Shown: positions 25,496-36,137, numbered from the stretch's first letter. The stretch is DNA of 64,000 bases from Coprococcus comes ATCC 27758 (GCF_025149785.1 NZ_CP102277.1:2356001-2420000), one strand, 5' to 3'. The notes: generated by a model not told the origin, from the letters alone. Made by a program: numbers and translations.

Positions 25496-25548
25496 AGACA
25501 AAGAGCATAAAATACTGTATGCGGTATTTTATGCTCTTTGTCTTTCTA
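25496..25548 (+). terminator. Terminator of the DUF5721 gene
   Basis: AGACAAAGAGCATAAAATAC pairs fully with its complement after an 8-base loop; a short T-run follows. Confidence 0.85.
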
Positions 25549-25671
25549 TCTCGTTGGCAAAATTCTTACACAATGCCTCAACTCGGAATTGCAAGAGGAC
25601 GGTCGGCGGGTTCCGGAAAATCCGGAACCTTGGACCTGGTTCTGGGTAAATTCAGATATATGTTCCGTTTC

Positions 25672-26496
25672 TTATATGTGGGTAATGATTGCTGTCAGTA
25701 ATTCCTGGAATTGCTCAGCCACCCGGTCGGCGGTTTGTTGAACTTCCTGATGGTTCAGATGTTGTGATGTCATGCCGGCGGCGAGGTTGGTGATACAGGA
25801 GATGCCACAGACTTCGATTCCCATGTGGCGGGCAGCGATCGTCTCGCAGGCGGTGCTCATGCCTACGGCATCAGCCCCACAGGTGCGGTACATACGGATT
25901 TCTGCCGGAGTTTCATAAGATGGACCGGTAAGCTGAAGGTATACACCTTCTTTCAGAGGAATGCCGAGTTTTTGGGCTTCTTTCTTTATGATCTGCTGCA
26001 TCCGTTCACTATAGGCTTCACTCATATCCGGGAAACGGGTTCCAAGTTCTTCGACATTGGCACCGATCAGTGGATTAGGGATTCCACTCATAATCTGGTC
26101 TGTGATGAGCATGAGATCGCCCGGATGGAATCCGGTATTGATTCCGCCTGATGCATTGGTAAGAATCAGCTTCTTTGCGCCTAACATTCCCATCAGCCGC
26201 ACCGGAAGCACCACATCTGTTACCGGATACCCTTCATAATAATGCACACGTCCCTGCATGATCACAACCGGAACTTCTTTTACATAACCAAATACAAATT
26301 GTCCTTTATGTCCCACAACTGTCGACACCGGAAAACCTTCAATTTCTGTATATGGAATGATCTGTTCTATCTTGATTTTTGATGCGTATTCGCCAAGACC
26401 GGAGCCCAGAATCACTGCCACTTCCGGTTTAAAATTCGTTTTTTGGAGAATGCTTTTCCGGCATATTTCCAGCTTTTCATAAATTTCATTGCTCAT
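25672..26496 (-). CDS. punA: Purine-nucleoside phosphorylase (trimeric type)
   Basis: 274 residues from the ATG at 26496, preceded by GAGGAA; an upstream ATG at 26532 lacks a ribosome binding site. Family landmarks: ILGSGLGEYA (about 29-38), GHKGQFVFG, QGRVHYYEGY (phosphate and ribose binding), LTNASGGIN (near 113) and the base-binding ADAVGMSTACE (near 211) followed by CGISCITNLAAG. It splits inosine/guanosine (and deoxy forms) with phosphate to base and (deoxy)ribose-1-phosphate. Last gene of the nucleoside operon. Confidence 0.94.
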   Translation of the reverse strand: MSNEIYEKLEICRKSILQKTNFKPEVAVILGSGLGEYASKIKIEQIIPYTEIEGFPVSTVVGHKGQFVFGYVKEVPVVIMQGRVHYYEGYPVTDVVLPVRLMGMLGAKKLILTNASGGINTGFHPGDLMLITDQIMSGIPNPLIGANVEELGTRFPDMSEAYSERMQQIIKKEAQKLGIPLKEGVYLQLTGPSYETPAEIRMYRTCGADAVGMSTACETIAARHMGIEVCGISCITNLAAGMTSQHLNHQEVQQTADRVAEQFQELLTAIITHI

Positions 26497-26553
26497 ACAG
26501 AATTCCTCTTTTCTATTATTTTTCAGAGTCAATCCTCTCTGTTTGTAGTTTCT

Positions 26554-27525
26554 TTATTTCAGCATTTTGCAAATTTTATCTTTTATAGAATCATCGGCAA
26601 ATGCAGTATCAATTGCATTTTTCATCATCTGAAGGATTTCTTCGTCCCGGATTCCATAATTTTTCTGAATAAATTCCAGTTCTTTCGTAAGGCTGGTGTT
26701 ACTCACCGTTCGGTTATCTGTGTTGACCGATACTTTTAAGCCTGCATCCAGAAATTCCCGCATCGGATATTCCGCCATGCTGTTTACAGATTTGGTCTGT
26801 AAATTGCTGATCGGACACATCTCGATACCAATACCTGCTTTTTTGACCATTTTCCGGATCTCCTGGTTGCCACGCATCGCGATCCCATGCCCGATCCTTC
26901 CAGCTCCCACGTTTATCGAATCTATGACATTCTGTGGATTTCCACATTCTCCGGCATGGAGTGTAAATGGCATTCCCATCTTCTTTGTCTCTGTAAAAAT
27001 ATCCATAAATTCAGACATCGGATACAATGCTTCTGCTCCTGCAAGATCTGCCGCACAAACTCCGGATCCCAGATATTCTCTTGCCGTCTTGATCATCCGC
27101 ATATTATCCTCAGTGCTGTGATGCCGCATTGCACAGACAATCACACCATACTCGATTCCAAAATCTTTTTTCCCCTGCTCCATTCCGCTGATTACTGCTT
27201 CGATTACCTTCCGGCAGTCCATCTTTTTTGTCTCTGACAGAAGTGGAGCAAAACGGATCTCCGCATAACAGACATTTTCTTCGTTCATCTGGGAGAGCAG
27301 ATCATACGCAGCTCCGGAAAGTCCCTCTTCATCCATAATACATCTGCCGGGAAGGTCAAATTTTTCCAGATATTCATTCAGACTTGTACAGTTTTCTGAA
27401 ACACTGAGTTCTTCAGGTCTTACAGTTCTTCCAAGCCTTTTTTCAATAAATGGTCTGCTAAGAGAACCGTCCAGATGACAGTGAAGCTCAATCTTTGGTA
27501 ATTCTTTCAAGGTTTCCTGTGTCAT
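26554..27525 (-). CDS. add: Adenosine deaminase
   Basis: 323 residues. Zinc ligands and catalytic residues are visible: HCHLDGS (15-21), the substrate region FTLHAGECGNPQ (near 192-203 with catalytic Glu), GHGIAM (near 218) and SVNTDNRTVSNTSL (near 270) where the canonical Asp pair is Asp-Asn; the first Asp, the zinc ligand, is kept. It converts adenosine to inosine, feeding punA encoded immediately downstream. Confidence 0.93.
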   Translation of the reverse strand: MTQETLKELPKIELHCHLDGSLSRPFIEKRLGRTVRPEELSVSENCTSLNEYLEKFDLPGRCIMDEEGLSGAAYDLLSQMNEENVCYAEIRFAPLLSETKKMDCRKVIEAVISGMEQGKKDFGIEYGVIVCAMRHHSTEDNMRMIKTAREYLGSGVCAADLAGAEALYPMSEFMDIFTETKKMGMPFTLHAGECGNPQNVIDSINVGAGRIGHGIAMRGNQEIRKMVKKAGIGIEMCPISNLQTKSVNSMAEYPMREFLDAGLKVSVNTDNRTVSNTSLTKELEFIQKNYGIRDEEILQMMKNAIDTAFADDSIKDKICKMLK

Positions 27526-27586
27526 TTTTCATTCCTTCTCTTTTTCCTTTTCTTCAAAAATCTTCTTTTAGAGTCTGAGTCCTTTC

Positions 27587-28009
27587 TCATTCTGTAAGAT
27601 TAGATGGTCCGAAACCTTTTGGCAACATTTCTTTCAAGGTATAGATATCATAATGCTTTGCATCTATTGCAAGAATGATCTGAAATGTCTCCGGATCGCA
27701 GAATTCCATCATGACCTGCCTGCATACTCCGCACGGCGGTGCATACTCTGTCACAACACCGCCCTTTCCCCCTACAATACAGATTGCATCAAATTCTTTT
27801 ACTCCTTCGCTGACTGCCTTGAAAAATGCGGTACGCTCCGCACAGTTTGTCGGTGTATAAGCCGCATTTTCAATATTGCATCCCGTATATATCCGTCCAT
27901 TCTTTCCAAGCAGCGCAGCTCCCACTTTAAAGTCAGAATAAGGGGTATAAGAATATGCAAGCTGAGAAAGCGCGATTTCTATCATTTTTTTAATTTGTTC
28001 TTTTTTCAT
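27587..28009 (-). CDS. cdd: Cytidine deaminase
   Basis: 140 residues, the size of the small tetrameric enzyme. The motifs NCAERTAFFKA (zinc Cys and catalytic Glu, about 55-65) and PPCGVCRQVMMEF (zinc Cys pair, about 91-103) are intact. It deaminates cytidine and deoxycytidine to uridine, the substrate of the uridine phosphorylase encoded in the same operon. It starts 24 bases after deoB. Confidence 0.95.
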   Translation of the reverse strand: MKKEQIKKMIEIALSQLAYSYTPYSDFKVGAALLGKNGRIYTGCNIENAAYTPTNCAERTAFFKAVSEGVKEFDAICIVGGKGGVVTEYAPPCGVCRQVMMEFCDPETFQIILAIDAKHYDIYTLKEMLPKGFGPSNLTE

Positions 28010-28033
28010 TCTCTTTTTTCCTGCTTTTTCTTG

Positions 28034-29230
28034 CTAAATAAGTTCATTCAGAATCGAATGCCCGATCGTTCCTTCCGGCATTTTTACACCAAAATTATCT
28101 GTGACCGTTGCCCCGATCACTGCAAAGGTATTTTCCTCCATAATCACGCCACCCTCATCCATCTTTTTGGAATACGCCAAAAACGGTACATATTCCCGTG
28201 TATGATCGGTTCCTGTGTAGGTCGGATCGTTTCCATGATCGGCGGTAATAATAAGAAGATCATCCTCCCGCAGATCATCCAGCAAAATTCCAAGATTTTT
28301 ATCAAATCTCTCAATCTCATGTCCGTAGCCAACCGGATCGCGCCGGTGTCCCCACTGTGCATCAAAATCAACCAGATTTACAAAGCACAGTCCGTCAAAA
28401 TCTTTTTTGCAAATCTCAATGGTCTGCTCCATTCCATGCACGGAACTGTTGGAATGATACGATTCTGTGATTCCTTCCCCGCAAAAGATATCATGGATCT
28501 TTCCGACTGCGATCACATCCTTTCCCGCATCTTTCAGTGCGTCAAGTGCAGTCTTTCCGGTCGGCTCAAGTGCATAATCCCTGCGGTTGCTGGTTCTTTT
28601 AAATTCACCTTTTTTCTTTCCTACATACGGTCTTGCAATGACTCGTCCCACGCGCCATTCATCCTTCATCGTGATCTCTCTTGCGATCTCACAACACCGG
28701 TACAGATTTGCCAGATCAAATGTCTCTTCATTTCCACAAATCTGCAATACAGAATCCGCAGAGGTATAGACAATCATTGCACCTGTTTCAATTTCTTCTT
28801 CCCCAAGTTCTTCAATAATCTTTGTTCCGCTCTCACTACGGTTTCCAATCACTTTTTTCCCACAACGTTTTTCCAGTTCTGCGATCAGTTCCGGTGGAAA
28901 TCCATGTTCGGTAAAGGTTTTAAATGGTTTTTCTGTATAAATTCCCATCATTTCCCAGTGTCCGGTCATCGTATCTTTTCCGTTACTCGCCTCTTTCAGC
29001 CTGGTAATTTTTCCAACCGGATTCTCGATTCCATACATCTTTCCTCCGGTATGCAGATTCAGCATACCAAGCTTCTGAAGATTTGGAATCTCCAGTGTTC
29101 CCATTCTGTCTAAAATATGACCAAATGTATCTACATCCCTGTCACCGAATTTCTCAGAATCAGGCATTGCGCCAATTCCGAGCGAATCCAGAACGATCAC
29201 AAAGATTCGTTTATATATTGTTTCTTTCAT
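28034..29230 (-). CDS. deoB: Phosphopentomutase
   Basis: 398 residues, the normal size. Alkaline phosphatase-superfamily metal motifs: [14 protein letters not shown] (about 12-25), the phosphorylated Thr in [13 protein letters not shown] (near 86-98), [14 protein letters not shown] (near 299-312), [23 protein letters not shown] region (about 343-365, partly quoted). It interconverts (deoxy)ribose-1- and 5-phosphate, linking the nucleoside phosphorylases in this operon to central metabolism. Its ATG follows the udp stop directly. Confidence 0.96.
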   Translation of the reverse strand: MKETIYKRIFVIVLDSLGIGAMPDSEKFGDRDVDTFGHILDRMGTLEIPNLQKLGMLNLHTGGKMYGIENPVGKITRLKEASNGKDTMTGHWEMMGIYTEKPFKTFTEHGFPPELIAELEKRCGKKVIGNRSESGTKIIEELGEEEIETGAMIVYTSADSVLQICGNEETFDLANLYRCCEIAREITMKDEWRVGRVIARPYVGKKKGEFKRTSNRRDYALEPTGKTALDALKDAGKDVIAVGKIHDIFCGEGITESYHSNSSVHGMEQTIEICKKDFDGLCFVNLVDFDAQWGHRRDPVGYGHEIERFDKNLGILLDDLREDDLLIITADHGNDPTYTGTDHTREYVPFLAYSKKMDEGGVIMEENTFAVIGATVTDNFGVKMPEGTIGHSILNELI

Positions 29231-30004
29231 TTACCGCTCCTCTTTGATCAACTTTCTGATGGCTTCCACTGCCACCTGTACTGCCATATCTGTATCATGT
29301 ACTACCGGATTTTCAAGTCCCAGTTTTTCTCTTTCCTGATTTGCCATTACAAGGAAACACGCACCCACGCGTACATGAAGCTTTGCTGCCACAATGTAAA
29401 GTGCTGCCGTCTCCATCTCTGATGCCAGACATCCCAGTTTCTTCCAGGCTTCCCATTTATTGATCAGTTCATAACCTGCCGGCATCATCTCCGGCTCATG
29501 CTGTCCGTAAAATGCATCTTTTGACTGTACCACTCCGGTATAAAATTCACAGTCCTTTTCCTTCGCAGCACTGACCAGTGCGTTCACCACCATAAGGTCT
29601 GCCACTGCCGGATATTCGATCGGCGCATATTCTTTGCTAGTCCCTTCCATTCTGACGGCACCCGTAGCAACTACTATATCCCCACTTTTTACTTCCGGCT
29701 GTATCCCACCGCAGGTTCCAATCCGTACAAACGTATCAGCTCCACATCTGGCTAATTCTTCCATCGCAATTGCTGCTGATGGTCCCCCAATTCCGGTAGA
29801 TGTGACACTTACCTTTACGCCATCTAAAGTTCCTGTATAAGTGATAAATTCCCGGTTATCCGCAATCATCACCGGATCTTCAAAATACTGTGCTATTTTT
29901 TTGCAGCGCTTTGGATCTCCCGGGAGAATGACATAACGGCCGACTTCCCCGTTGGCCACCTGAATATGATATTGTCTGCTTATATCCTTTGAATAATTCT
30001 TCAT
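29231..30004 (-). CDS. udp: Uridine phosphorylase
   Basis: 257 residues from the ATG at 30004 (AGAGGCGG 8 bases before it); a GTG nine bases upstream lies too close to that site. NP-I family hexameric type: [15 protein letters not shown] (about 27-41), the phosphate site [13 protein letters not shown] (near 89-101), and [13 protein letters not shown] (near 192). It splits uridine with phosphate to uracil and ribose-1-phosphate. First gene of the operon udp-deoB-cdd-add-punA. A TATAAT lies about 25 bases upstream on the minus strand. Confidence 0.92.
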   Translation of the reverse strand: MKNYSKDISRQYHIQVANGEVGRYVILPGDPKRCKKIAQYFEDPVMIADNREFITYTGTLDGVKVSVTSTGIGGPSAAIAMEELARCGADTFVRIGTCGGIQPEVKSGDIVVATGAVRMEGTSKEYAPIEYPAVADLMVVNALVSAAKEKDCEFYTGVVQSKDAFYGQHEPEMMPAGYELINKWEAWKKLGCLASEMETAALYIVAAKLHVRVGACFLVMANQEREKLGLENPVVHDTDMAVQVAVEAIRKLIKEER

Positions 30005-30092
30005 CGTATCCACCGCCTCTCTTTTGTTATATTATACTATAAAAGACCAGGAAGTTCACCAACACTTTGTGAAAAGTATTTCCAAATACAGC

Positions 30093-30156
30093 AAAAAAAG
30101 CCTGACCATTCAGACCTTTTCGCATAAGCGAAAATAGGAATCTGAATGGTTCAGAC
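30093..30156 (-). terminator. htpG terminator
   Basis: Two nested stems: inner TTTTCGC/GCGAAAA and outer CTGAACCATTCAGA/TCTGAATGGTCAG, followed on the minus strand by a seven-base U-run. Confidence 0.88.
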
Positions 30157-30179
30157 TTTTCCGGGTATCTACAGCAAGA

Positions 30180-32243
30180 TTATTTTGCCAATTTCATCAT
30201 AATTTCATTACTGCGTTTCACAAATTCTGTCATCTCTTCCGGACTGAGTGGCTTGTGTGCCAGCATTGCCAGGTCATATAACTGATGGCAAAACATTTCT
30301 GTATTTTCGCCATCTTTATGTGCTACAACATATTCTACCAGCGGATGATTTGCATTCAGGATCAGGGTTGCATTGGTTCCGAACATAGACGGATCCATGC
30401 CTGACATTCCATACATCTTCATCATTTCCTGCATACGGCGTGATTCTTCGGAAAGTGTAATCATAGATGCCACATTTTCATCTTTCATCTTTTCCACTTT
30501 TACTTCCAGTTTGTCATTGCCAAGTGCTTTGCGGAAGATTTCGACCAGACTGTCAGTTTTTTCTTTGAATGCTTCTTTTTCTTCTTCAGATACATCTTCT
30601 TTGAAGTGATCAGTCAGATCTGCATCGATTCTCTGGAACTTGATATGTTCGTTCTTCTGCTCCATCTGAGTAATAAATGGAGAATCAATATTATGTGACA
30701 AGATCACTGCGTCCAGTCCCTCTTTTTTGAACATATTGATATACTGGCTCTGCTGCTGTTCATCTGTTACATAGTAGATTGTTGTCTTCTCTGTTTCTTT
30801 CTTTTCTGCTGACTGCTCTGCATTTTCACCCTCGGTCTTTTCCTCCGGTTCTGCTTTTCCGCCGTTTTTTTCGATGCATTCTTTGAGTGTCATATACTTG
30901 TGATCCAGGTTCTTGAACAGAACATAATCGCTCATCTTCTCGCAGAATTTTTCATCTTTCAGGCAGCCGAATTTGATAAATGGGCTAATGTCATCCCAGT
31001 ATTTCTCATAGTTTTCTTTATCTGTCTTGCACATTCCTGAAAGCTTGTCAGCAACTTTCTTGGAAATGTATTCGGAGATCTTCTGTACGAATCCATCATT
31101 CTGCAGTGCGCTTCGTGATACGTTAAGCGGCAGATCCGGACAATCAATGACTCCTTTTAATACCATCAGGAATTCCGGAATAACTTCTTTGATATTGTCT
31201 GCGATAAATACCTGATTGTTGTACAATTTGATGGTTCCTTCAATGGAATCGTATTCGGTATTGATCTTAGGGAAGTACAGGATACCCTTTAAGTTGAATG
31301 GATAATCCATGTTCAGATGAATCCAGAACAGAGGTTCTTTGTAATCCATAAATACTTTCCGGTAGAAATCAATATAATCTTCTTTGCTGCATTCGTTTGG
31401 ATGCTTTGTCCACAGCGGTGCCGGATCACTGATCGATACCGGGCGTTTCACGATCTTTGCTTTATCGGATGCCGGTGAAACTTCAACCATTTCTTTTTCA
31501 CCGTTCTCATTTTCTTTTTCTTCCATCTTGGCGTCTTCATGGATATGTTCAACAACCGTATCGGTATCCAGGACTTCATCCTCCGGGATCGTCTCATATT
31601 CCGGTTCTGCATTTGCTTTGGATACAAAAATCTCTACCGGCATGAATGAACAGTATTTCTCAAGGACTTCGCGGATTCTGTATTCATTTGAAAATTCTAC
31701 ACAATCTTCGTTCAGGAATAAGGTGATTTCAGAACCAACTTCCTCTTTATCCCCTTCTTCCATCTCATACTCTGTACCGCCTTCACTTACCCAGTGTACC
31801 GGTTTTGCACCTTCTTTATAAGAAAGGGTATCAATATGAACTTCATCAGCTACCATGAAGGCAGAGTAGAATCCAAGACCAAAGTGTCCGATCATATCGT
31901 CCTCTGTTGTCTTATCTTTGTATTTGTTCAGGAATTCGGTTGCTCCTGAAAATGCGATCTGTGTGATATATTCTTCTACTTCATCAGCAGTCATACCAAG
32001 ACCATTATCGATGAATTTCAAAGTCTTCTCTTCCGGGTTTACAATAACCTGGATCTTTCCTTTATAATCATCCGGAAGTGTATATTCTCCCATCATGTCC
32101 AGCTTCTTTAATTTTGTGATCGCGTCGCATCCATTGGAAACAAGCTCTCTTGCGAAAATATCATGATCAGAATATACCCATTTCTTGATAATCGGGAAAA
32201 TATTTTCGCTGCTGATTGAAAGACTACCTTTTTTTGCTGCCAT
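30180..32243 (-). CDS. htpG: Molecular chaperone HtpG (Hsp90)
   Basis: 687 residues from the ATG at 32243 (GGAG 8 bases upstream). N-terminal GHKL ATPase motifs are clear: ELVSNGCDAITKL (where the usual ELISNasDA Asn binds Mg), DNGLGM (near 81) and GHFGLGFYSAFMV (near 122). The middle domain has the catalytic Arg region LPLNVSRSALQ (near 385). A charged insertion rich in Glu/Lys (about 235-260) and another near 480-500 are typical of Clostridial HtpG. No MEEVD tail, as in bacteria. Cytosolic ATP-driven chaperone. Controlled by a consensus promoter behind a perfect CIRCE operator. Confidence 0.96.
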   Translation of the reverse strand: MAAKKGSLSISSENIFPIIKKWVYSDHDIFARELVSNGCDAITKLKKLDMMGEYTLPDDYKGKIQVIVNPEEKTLKFIDNGLGMTADEVEEYITQIAFSGATEFLNKYKDKTTEDDMIGHFGLGFYSAFMVADEVHIDTLSYKEGAKPVHWVSEGGTEYEMEEGDKEEVGSEITLFLNEDCVEFSNEYRIREVLEKYCSFMPVEIFVSKANAEPEYETIPEDEVLDTDTVVEHIHEDAKMEEKENENGEKEMVEVSPASDKAKIVKRPVSISDPAPLWTKHPNECSKEDYIDFYRKVFMDYKEPLFWIHLNMDYPFNLKGILYFPKINTEYDSIEGTIKLYNNQVFIADNIKEVIPEFLMVLKGVIDCPDLPLNVSRSALQNDGFVQKISEYISKKVADKLSGMCKTDKENYEKYWDDISPFIKFGCLKDEKFCEKMSDYVLFKNLDHKYMTLKECIEKNGGKAEPEEKTEGENAEQSAEKKETEKTTIYYVTDEQQQSQYINMFKKEGLDAVILSHNIDSPFITQMEQKNEHIKFQRIDADLTDHFKEDVSEEEKEAFKEKTDSLVEIFRKALGNDKLEVKVEKMKDENVASMITLSEESRRMQEMMKMYGMSGMDPSMFGTNATLILNANHPLVEYVVAHKDGENTEMFCHQLYDLAMLAHKPLSPEEMTEFVKRSNEIMMKLAK

Positions 32244-32314
32244 TTTTATCACTCCTAAATTTCATATTCTATCTTTTTACGGTTTCAAATACCGTATTTT
32301 TCTGTCTATGAAAT

Positions 32315-32343
32315 ATCTTAATACCCTGATTTCTAAATGTCAA
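32315..32343 (-). promoter_or_regulatory. Predicted htpG promoter
   Basis: Minus strand TTGACA (32338-32343), 17-base spacer and TAAGAT (32315-32320). Confidence 0.8.
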
Positions 32344-32350
32344 TAGAAAA

Positions 32351-32377
32351 TTAGCACTCTTTTGGTAAGAGTGCTAA
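32351..32377 (-). promoter_or_regulatory. CIRCE operator (HrcA binding site)
   Basis: TTAGCACTC-N9-GAGTGCTAA is an exact match to the CIRCE consensus and lies 7 bases upstream of the htpG -35 box. HrcA bound here would repress htpG until heat stress. Confidence 0.93.
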
Positions 32378-32473
32378 TAATTCTGTGAAGAATATAAACT
32401 TTCTGTGAAATATATTTTCCGATTCTTTGTGTACCGTCTATAAGAAATCTTTGACATACACTTGCAAAAGCTT

Positions 32474-35400
32474 TTACTCCACGCTCTTCAAAGATTCCAC
32501 CATATCGATCTTCTTCAGCTTGTAGAACATTACCCAGTTTACAAATAAAGAAAATGCTACAGTAAACAAGAAACTGTACAGATAACTCTGCCAGTGTATC
32601 TGACGTCCGAACATCGCCTCTTCCACCTCAACCGTCAGGATGATATACCGGTGAAGCAGATTACCAAGCACCATACCCACAACCGATCCAATGATCGTCA
32701 GCAGGATATTCTCTCTGTATACATAAGAGGCAACCTCTCCGTCGTAGAATCCCAGAACCTTCAAGGTTGCAAGCTCTCTCTGACGCTCGGTGATGTTGAT
32801 ATTGTTCAGATTGTACAGTACCACAAATGCCAGCATTCCGGCAGATACGATCAGTACCACGATGACCAGATTCAGGCTTCGCAGCATGTCATCCAGCCTT
32901 CCTTCAATACTGCTGGTATAACTTACATTCAGTACTCCATCCATCGACAGAAGCTTTGTTCCGATCTTCTCGATCTGATCATCCTTTCCGTCCTTTACAC
33001 TGTAGATGATCGTGTTATATTCTGCCGGTACACCATATAATTCCTCGTATTTTTCCGGTGACAGATACAGGTAATGGCTCATATAGTTCTCGCAGATGGC
33101 GCCAACCGTCACCGTCTGGTCTCCCCTGTCCTCGTCCTCGATTGTAAGCTCATCTCCCACCTTTACATTCAGAAGGGATGCCATTTTCTCAGTCAGAATC
33201 ACTTCGTCTTTTTTCAGTGAATAAACCTCGTCCTTATTGGTCCTGCTGTGGAAGCTTAAAAAGTCCTCAATCTTTTCATTATCCGATGGCACCATCAGAT
33301 AAAGTGTCTTTTTACCGGATGCAGATTTTACATCGGTCTTCTGCATCCGCGCTTCGATCGTCTCTTTTATATCTGCATTCTGATCCAGATAATCATGGAG
33401 CTGTTGTCTGTTCTCTTCGGATATGTCGTCACTCATGTAGGTTGCCGCATCATAGAACTGCACCTTCTCATACTGCAGGCTGACGATCTCATAGATACAG
33501 TCCTTCAGTCCGAATCCGACTACCATCAGTGCCATACAGCCTCCGATTCCGAAAATGGTCATAAAGAATCGCTTCTTATACCGGATCAGATTCCGCACGG
33601 TCGATTTCCATGTAAAATTCAGATGCTTCCAGATAATTCCGATCCGCTCCAGAAGAATCCGCTTCCCCTGCTTCGGTGCTGCCGGACGCATCAGCTCTGC
33701 CGGTTCTGCTGCCAGCTCTTTGTAGCAGGATGCGATCGTAGCGATCAGTGTGCAAGCAACTGCGATTCCCGAAGCCTGGAGTGCATAGCTCATATGGTAC
33801 GGTACCAGGATCGCCGGCAGATGCTTATACAGGATCATATAAGCATAAATAATGATAAACGGCAGGATCTTTTCCCCGGCCAGTACTCCGAAAATACTTC
33901 CGCCAAGCGTTGCAATCAGAGCATAACCAATGTATTTCCCTGCAATTGCAGCTTTTCCGTAACCGAGTGCCTTCATCGTTCCGATCTGGACTCTCTGCTC
34001 CTCTACCATTCGTGTCATCGTTGTCAGACTGATCAATGCTGCCACCAGGAAAAAGAGTACCGGGAACACTTTTCCAATAGAACGCATGCGGTCTGCATTA
34101 TCTCCGTATCCTTGATATTCCGTCAGTGCATCCTCTCTCGTCTGCACATACCACTTCGGATTTTCGATTTTTTTGATCTCAGCCTTTGCGTCTGCGATCT
34201 GCTGCTTTGCATCCGTCAGCTGCTTCTCTCCATCTGTAATCTTTGCCTGTCCGTCCGTGATCTGTTCTTCCGCTTCTTTTGCTGCCTGCTCATATTCACT
34301 CCGGCCATCCGCAAGCTCCTGTTCACCGGATGCAAGTTGTGCTTTACTTGCATTTAAAGTGTCCTCTTTTTCATTCAGAAGTGCCCATGCAGACAGGATC
34401 TGTGCTTTTCCGTCCGTAATCTGAGATTTTGTGCTGTCAAGCTGGGATCTGGCTGCTGCGATCTGACTCTTGCCGTCTGTAATCTGTCTGCCTGCACTTA
34501 ACAGCTCTTCTTCCTGTGCGGCAAGTGTCTGCTCCTGCTGAAGAAGTGCTTTCTCTTTTGCATCCAGATCTGCTTTTTGCTTAGTCAGGCTGGTAATCTG
34601 TGCCTCCAGGTCTGCTTCTGTGGCAAAACCTGCCTGGTTCATTTGTAATAACAGTCCGCTCTTTGTAGTTTCAAGCTGTGTCTTCTGCGCCTGCATACCC
34701 ACAAGCTTTGCTTCCATTCCCTGCCGGACTCCGTTCCAGCTTTCCAGATAAGCTTCCTGCTCTGTAGTTCTTTCTGTTTCCGGAATCTTTGCATATTCCT
34801 CATATAATGCAGCTCCGTCTTTTACCTGCGTTTGAACTTCCGCAATTCCGACGTCTAGCTGGCTGATCCCATCTTCGATCCCAGTCAGCCCTTCGCTCAG
34901 CTGTGTAAGCGGTGCCAGACCTTCGTCCAGCTGTTTCTTCCCATCTGCAATCTGCGTCCTTCCTGCTGCAATCTGCGCTTTTCCAGCCGTAATGAACGGC
35001 ATATATTTTGCATAATTGCTCAGATACGTCTGCTCTGCTGCCGCAAGCTCCTGTTCTTTCTGATCCAACTGTGCTTTTCCGGATTCATACTGTGCCTCCG
35101 CTGAATCAAGCTGTGCCTGCTTATCATTCAGCTGCGCTTTTGCATCGGCAAGCTGTGTCTCGCCGTCTGCGATCTGCTGCTTTGCATCCGCAAGCTCTGC
35201 TTCTCCATCCATAAGCTGCTGCTTTGCTTTTTCCAGTTCTTCGGCTGCCTTGCTTTTCCCACTCTCCAGCTCTTTTTTCGCATCCTCCAGTTCCTGCGAT
35301 TTTTCATTCACTGTCTTCTCTGAATCAGCAAGCTTTTCATTTGCCTCATCTACGATTTCCTGTTTGCGGACTGCACAGCGTTCTTCTTCGATTGCACTCA

Positions 35401-36121
35401 CGGCTTCCTTTGCTGCATCCGACAGATTATTGTATTCATCCGTAAATGCAGTTTTCTCTTCTGCACCGCTCACCTTCACATAAGCTTCCGTATAAACATC
35501 CATGTCAAAAGAAGCTTTATCCACTACAACAAATCCACTGATCTCTCCGGTTCCGATCGTACTGCTTCCTCTTCCAAATGAAATATACAGCGGACTGTTC
35601 CCGATCCCGACAATCTTGTATGTATCTGTAACCAGCGAATCCGTCAATGCCTCTCCATCTCCGGAATGGAAAGTTACCGTGTCGCCAACCTTCAGGTCTG
35701 TATAGCTCAGAAAATCTTCATCCACCAGACATTCTCCGGCTTTTTCCGGCAGCCTGCCTTTCACAACCGAAACCTGATTAAAATTCTTCTGCATGCTCAG
35801 CATATGGACAACCTTTTCATTGTCTCCAACCGGGCAAAGCACGTCTTTGCTGTATCCGCCTTCTACAGCTTCAATTCCCGATACCTTTCCAATCGATTTG
35901 ATATCCGCTTTGGTAAGTCCCATGGTTCCCATTACCTTCAGATCCATCAGCTCCGAATCATCAAAATACTGATCTGCAGTGATCCGCATACTTGGCTCTG
36001 ATGCACGGATTCCCGAATAAAATGCGACACCCAATGCCACGATAAAAAAGATTGATACAAACCGTCCCATCGTCTTTTTTATTTCTATTATAAAGTCTTT
36101 GCGTAAAATATTTTTCTTCAT
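32474..36121 (-). CDS. FtsX-like ABC transporter permease with long coiled-coil insert
   Basis: 1215 residues. One helix near the N-terminus (about 15-33) is followed by a MacB-like periplasmic-type domain (about 45-240). A very long coiled coil (about 250-650) made of approximate repeats such as ADAKQQIADGETQLADAKAQL follows, then an FtsX three-helix block (about 690-800). A second extracellular domain and a final FtsX block lie at about 1070-1200. Such permeases with their ATPase form mechanotransmission-type complexes rather than ordinary importers; the coil probably projects outside the cell. Sixteen bases after the ATPase gene; no convincing terminator in the 100 bases after it. Confidence 0.9.
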   Translation of the reverse strand: MKKNILRKDFIIEIKKTMGRFVSIFFIVALGVAFYSGIRASEPSMRITADQYFDDSELMDLKVMGTMGLTKADIKSIGKVSGIEAVEGGYSKDVLCPVGDNEKVVHMLSMQKNFNQVSVVKGRLPEKAGECLVDEDFLSYTDLKVGDTVTFHSGDGEALTDSLVTDTYKIVGIGNSPLYISFGRGSSTIGTGEISGFVVVDKASFDMDVYTEAYVKVSGAEEKTAFTDEYNNLSDAAKEAVSAIEEERCAVRKQEIVDEANEKLADSEKTVNEKSQELEDAKKELESGKSKAAEELEKAKQQLMDGEAELADAKQQIADGETQLADAKAQLNDKQAQLDSAEAQYESGKAQLDQKEQELAAAEQTYLSNYAKYMPFITAGKAQIAAGRTQIADGKKQLDEGLAPLTQLSEGLTGIEDGISQLDVGIAEVQTQVKDGAALYEEYAKIPETERTTEQEAYLESWNGVRQGMEAKLVGMQAQKTQLETTKSGLLLQMNQAGFATEADLEAQITSLTKQKADLDAKEKALLQQEQTLAAQEEELLSAGRQITDGKSQIAAARSQLDSTKSQITDGKAQILSAWALLNEKEDTLNASKAQLASGEQELADGRSEYEQAAKEAEEQITDGQAKITDGEKQLTDAKQQIADAKAEIKKIENPKWYVQTREDALTEYQGYGDNADRMRSIGKVFPVLFFLVAALISLTTMTRMVEEQRVQIGTMKALGYGKAAIAGKYIGYALIATLGGSIFGVLAGEKILPFIIIYAYMILYKHLPAILVPYHMSYALQASGIAVACTLIATIASCYKELAAEPAELMRPAAPKQGKRILLERIGIIWKHLNFTWKSTVRNLIRYKKRFFMTIFGIGGCMALMVVGFGLKDCIYEIVSLQYEKVQFYDAATYMSDDISEENRQQLHDYLDQNADIKETIEARMQKTDVKSASGKKTLYLMVPSDNEKIEDFLSFHSRTNKDEVYSLKKDEVILTEKMASLLNVKVGDELTIEDEDRGDQTVTVGAICENYMSHYLYLSPEKYEELYGVPAEYNTIIYSVKDGKDDQIEKIGTKLLSMDGVLNVSYTSSIEGRLDDMLRSLNLVIVVLIVSAGMLAFVVLYNLNNINITERQRELATLKVLGFYDGEVASYVYRENILLTIIGSVVGMVLGNLLHRYIILTVEVEEAMFGRQIHWQSYLYSFLFTVAFSLFVNWVMFYKLKKIDMVESLKSVE

Positions 36122-36137
36122 CGGTCTTTACGTCCAC

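Noticed and set aside
34173-35483. Plus-strand frames opposite the FtsX-type permease
   Set aside because: They are shadows of the low-complexity coiled-coil coding sequence (Ala/Gln/Lys-rich codons).
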